DNA of 6,120 nucleotides from an uncultured Micrococcales bacterium (lineage in GTDB: Bacteria > Actinomycetota > Actinomycetes > S36-B12 > GCA-2699445). The stretch lies in the NCBI GenBank assembly GCA_903915555.1, contig CAIWTL010000269.1, forward strand, positions 1-6,120, given 5' to 3'. Below the pieces are notes generated by a model. It was not told the DNA's origin. It worked only from the letters and a program-made list of their open reading frames with translations, and ran no database searches. Shown here piece by piece: positions 4,365-6,120 of this stretch. A program made the position numbers and the translations under genes. The stretch's first letter is position 1. The number at the start of each line of letters is the position of its first letter.

Positions 4365-5946
4365 GGGAACCCCCGGGGACCCGCAACCGGTCGGTCACCA
4401 GGACGGCGGCGGCCGTCATCGCGATGAGGACACTCGCCAGGGCCATCGCCTGCCCCTGGTTGACCTCACCCGGCGTCCCGAGGAGGCGATAGATGGCGAT
4501 GGGCACCGTGGGACGATCCCCTCGCGCCACGAAGAGTGTGGCTCCGAACTCTCCCAGCGAGATGGCGAAGGCGAACCCGAGCGCCACGGCCAGGGCACGG
4601 CTCACCATGGGCAGCTCGACCCTCAGCACCACCTGCCAGGGGCTCGCGCCGAGCGTGGCGGCGGCCTGCCGGACACGCGGTCCGATGGCATCCAGTGCCG
4701 GCAGCACGGCACGCACGACGAAGGGGGTGGCGATCAGCGCCTGGGCGACCGGCACCAGCCAGCCGGATCCCCGCCACGCCAGGGGAGGTGTGTCGAAGGC
4801 CAACAGCAGTCCGAAACCCAGCACCACCGCCGAGACCCCGAGGGGGATCAGCAGCCACGAGTCCGCCCAGCGCCGCCGGGCCGAGCGCGACAGCAACCAG
4901 GCGACGACGGTTCCGACACCCGTGGCCAGGACAGCCGCGAGCGCGGCGAAGAGCAGGGAGTTCCCGACGGCTGTCATCGGCGGGACGAACAGTACCGAGT
5001 CCTCCCGGGCCGTGGTCAGACCCGCGTAGTTGGCCAGACCCCACGCCTGACCCACCCGCAGCGCGCGGGCCACCACGACCACGATGGGACCGAGGAACAC
5101 CAGGAGCGAGACAGCGACGAACAGTGTCACGACGCCGCGATCCCGCTTCGTGGCAGGTTCGCGCAGCGCGCCTCGGGTGGCGACCTCACCGATGCGTGCC
5201 GACAGCCGCACCTGCGCCACGAGCAGTACGACGACGATCAGTACCTGCACCAGGGAGAGCAGCGCCGCCGCAGGGAGGTCGTAGAGGAAGAGCGCCTGCC
5301 GCTGTATCTCGACCTCGATGGTGGCCTGACCCGGGCCGCCGAGCAGCAGCACGATCCCGAAGGAGGTGAAGGTGAACAGGAACACGATCACCCCGGCGGA
5401 CCAGATGGCCGGCGCCAACCTCGGCAGCGTGACCGACCGGAACACCGTCAACGGACTGGCTCCCAGACAGGCGGCGGCCTCCTCCGGGCGCGGATCCAGT
5501 TGTCGCCAGTAGGAACCGACGAGGCGCAGTACCACAGCGAGATTGAAGTAGACGTGTGCGACGAGGATCGCGAGGAGCCCCCGGTCCGATCCAGTGGGAA
5601 GCACCGCGGCCAACGGGCCCTGATCGGACAGCAGCCCTCCCACGGCTGCGGCCACGACTACCGTGGGCATGACGAACGCCACGACGGACAATGCCTCGAT
5701 CGTGCCGCGGAACGGGAACCGGAACCGGGCGAGCACCCACGCCCCCGGCAGTCCGATGACCACCGTCAGGATCGTGGACAGGGTCGCCTGGACAACGGTG
5801 AACGTGATCACCTGCACCGCGGAGGAATCGATCCCTCGACCGGTCGCGGTGAAGGCCGTCGCGAAGAGGGTGGCGACCGGGTAGACGAAGAAGAGTCCGA
5901 AGAACAGCAGTGGGACGATCCACAGTGTCCGGCTCAGGGCGCGCAT
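4357..5946 (-). CDS. thiP: Thiamine ABC transporter permease ThiP, two fused MetI-type domains (529 aa)
   Basis: Inner-membrane channel subunit in which one chain supplies both halves of the pore. About twelve hydrophobic segments are visible, six per half: roughly 9-31, 50-73, 84-107, 125-143, 185-203, 228-249, then 273-297, 328-352, 364-386, 397-418, 452-472 and 500-518. Each half has the EAA loop that docks on the ATPase: EEAAACLGASP at 155-165 and RQAAATLGASP at 426-436. The near-identity of the two loops reflects the internal duplication. Length is close to E. coli ThiP (about 536 aa). The fused layout is also seen in ferric-iron FbpB/SfuB permeases, so substrate is inferred from the adjacent binding protein. 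The ATG lies 6 nt after the binding-protein stop with only a weak TGAGG before it, consistent with coupled translation in a thiBPQ operon. Confidence 0.85.
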   Translation of the reverse strand: MRALSRTLWIVPLLFFGLFFVYPVATLFATAFTATGRGIDSSAVQVITFTVVQATLSTILTVVIGLPGAWVLARFRFPFRGTIEALSVVAFVMPTVVVAAAVGGLLSDQGPLAAVLPTGSDRGLLAILVAHVYFNLAVVLRLVGSYWRQLDPRPEEAAACLGASPLTVFRSVTLPRLAPAIWSAGVIVFLFTFTSFGIVLLLGGPGQATIEVEIQRQALFLYDLPAAALLSLVQVLIVVVLLVAQVRLSARIGEVATRGALREPATKRDRGVVTLFVAVSLLVFLGPIVVVVARALRVGQAWGLANYAGLTTAREDSVLFVPPMTAVGNSLLFAALAAVLATGVGTVVAWLLSRSARRRWADSWLLIPLGVSAVVLGFGLLLAFDTPPLAWRGSGWLVPVAQALIATPFVVRAVLPALDAIGPRVRQAAATLGASPWQVVLRVELPMVSRALAVALGFAFAISLGEFGATLFVARGDRPTVPIAIYRLLGTPGEVNQGQAMALASVLIAMTAAAVLVTDRLRVPGGSHV

Positions 5947-5952
5947 GATGCC

Positions 5953-6120
5953 TCAGCGCTGCATGATGTCGGTCCAGCGCGACACCCATTCGTCGCGTCC
6001 CGCCGCCACCTCCGCCGGGGGAACCGACAGGGGTTCCTCGGGCACCTGTGCGTGATCGGTGAACACCCGGGGCAGGGCGGTACCGGGGACGACCGGGAAG
6101 ACGAAGTTACTGAGGGGCAG
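5953..6120 (-). CDS. thiB: Thiamine-binding periplasmic-type protein ThiB, C-terminal fragment (55 aa)
   Basis: Only the last 55 codons and the TGA stop (5953-5955) are in the window; the gene continues beyond base 6120. The fragment starts LPLSNFVFPV, continues with a proline-rich linker, and ends PPAEVAAGRDEWVSRWTDIMQR in two adjoining stretches. The closing pattern, with (P)AEVAAxRDxWxxxW followed by a short basic end, is what I recall for the C-terminus of E. coli-type ThiB, which captures thiamine, thiamine phosphate and TPP outside the membrane for ThiPQ. In a Gram-positive-type cell it would normally be a lipoprotein, but the N-terminus is not visible. It sits first in the visible part of the operon, 6 nt before thiP. 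An iron-binding FbpA-like protein is less likely given this tail. Confidence 0.78.
   Translation of the reverse strand: MPLSNFVFPVVPGTALPRVFTDHAQVPEEPLSVPPAEVAAGRDEWVSRWTDIMQR

Noticed and set aside
3651..5946. Ferric-iron importer (Fbp/Sfu type) instead of thiamine importer
   Set aside because: Permease and ATPase fit both, but the C-terminal tail of the adjacent binding protein matches the ThiB pattern better. Kept as the main alternative only.
1..6120. Mobile element, CRISPR array, tRNA/rRNA or prophage signatures
   Set aside because: No transposase or integrase, no terminal inverted repeats, no regularly spaced direct repeats and no tRNA-like folds were seen. Gene order is compact and on one strand.

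Overview
The window is high-GC DNA with GTG starts, strong GGAGG-type ribosome binding sites next to one apparently leaderless gene, and codons ending mostly in G or C. Together with the gene families present this points to an actinomycete (Actinomycetota). The genus cannot be fixed from sequence reading alone. All six supported genes lie on the minus strand, so transcription runs from the high-coordinate end to the low-coordinate end.

Right part (about 3651-6120): an ABC uptake operon in the order thiB (C-terminal 55 residues only), thiP (fused two-domain permease, 529 aa) and thiQ (ATPase, 237 aa). thiB and thiP are 6 nt apart and thiP and thiQ overlap by 8 nt. The C-terminal tail of the binding protein looks like thiamine/TPP-binding ThiB, so the best reading is a thiamine (thiamine pyrophosphate) importer. 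A ferric-iron importer of similar build is the main alternative.

Middle (1085-3580): one large gene for an exported 831-residue protein of unknown function. After a Sec signal peptide it has a strongly basic first third (about +39 by K/R versus D/E count) and a strongly acidic, Tyr/Trp/Asn/Ser-rich remainder (about -47), with a coiled coil, a helix-rich centre and ten cysteines. A TAGGTT -10 box ends exactly 6 nt before its ATG and there is no Shine-Dalgarno, so it is probably a leaderless transcript. This is the least explained and most interesting part of the window.

Left part (1-1008): a 3-hydroxybutyryl-CoA dehydrogenase (284 aa, GTG start), preceded by overlapping GC-rich hairpins. After 106 nt comes the start of a second gene, of which only 15 codons and part of a 16th lie in the window. 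Its first residues carry the RPWMMRTYAG motif of methylmalonyl-CoA-mutase-family enzymes, placed right at the N-terminus as in MeaA (ethylmalonyl-CoA mutase). The pair suggests a piece of the ethylmalonyl-CoA pathway: the dehydrogenase would feed acetoacetyl-CoA carbon toward crotonyl-CoA, and the mutase would act after crotonyl-CoA carboxylase/reductase.

No rRNA, tRNA, CRISPR array, insertion sequence or attachment site was seen. No gene-free stretch exceeds 300 bases; the longest, between the two left-hand genes, is 106 bases.
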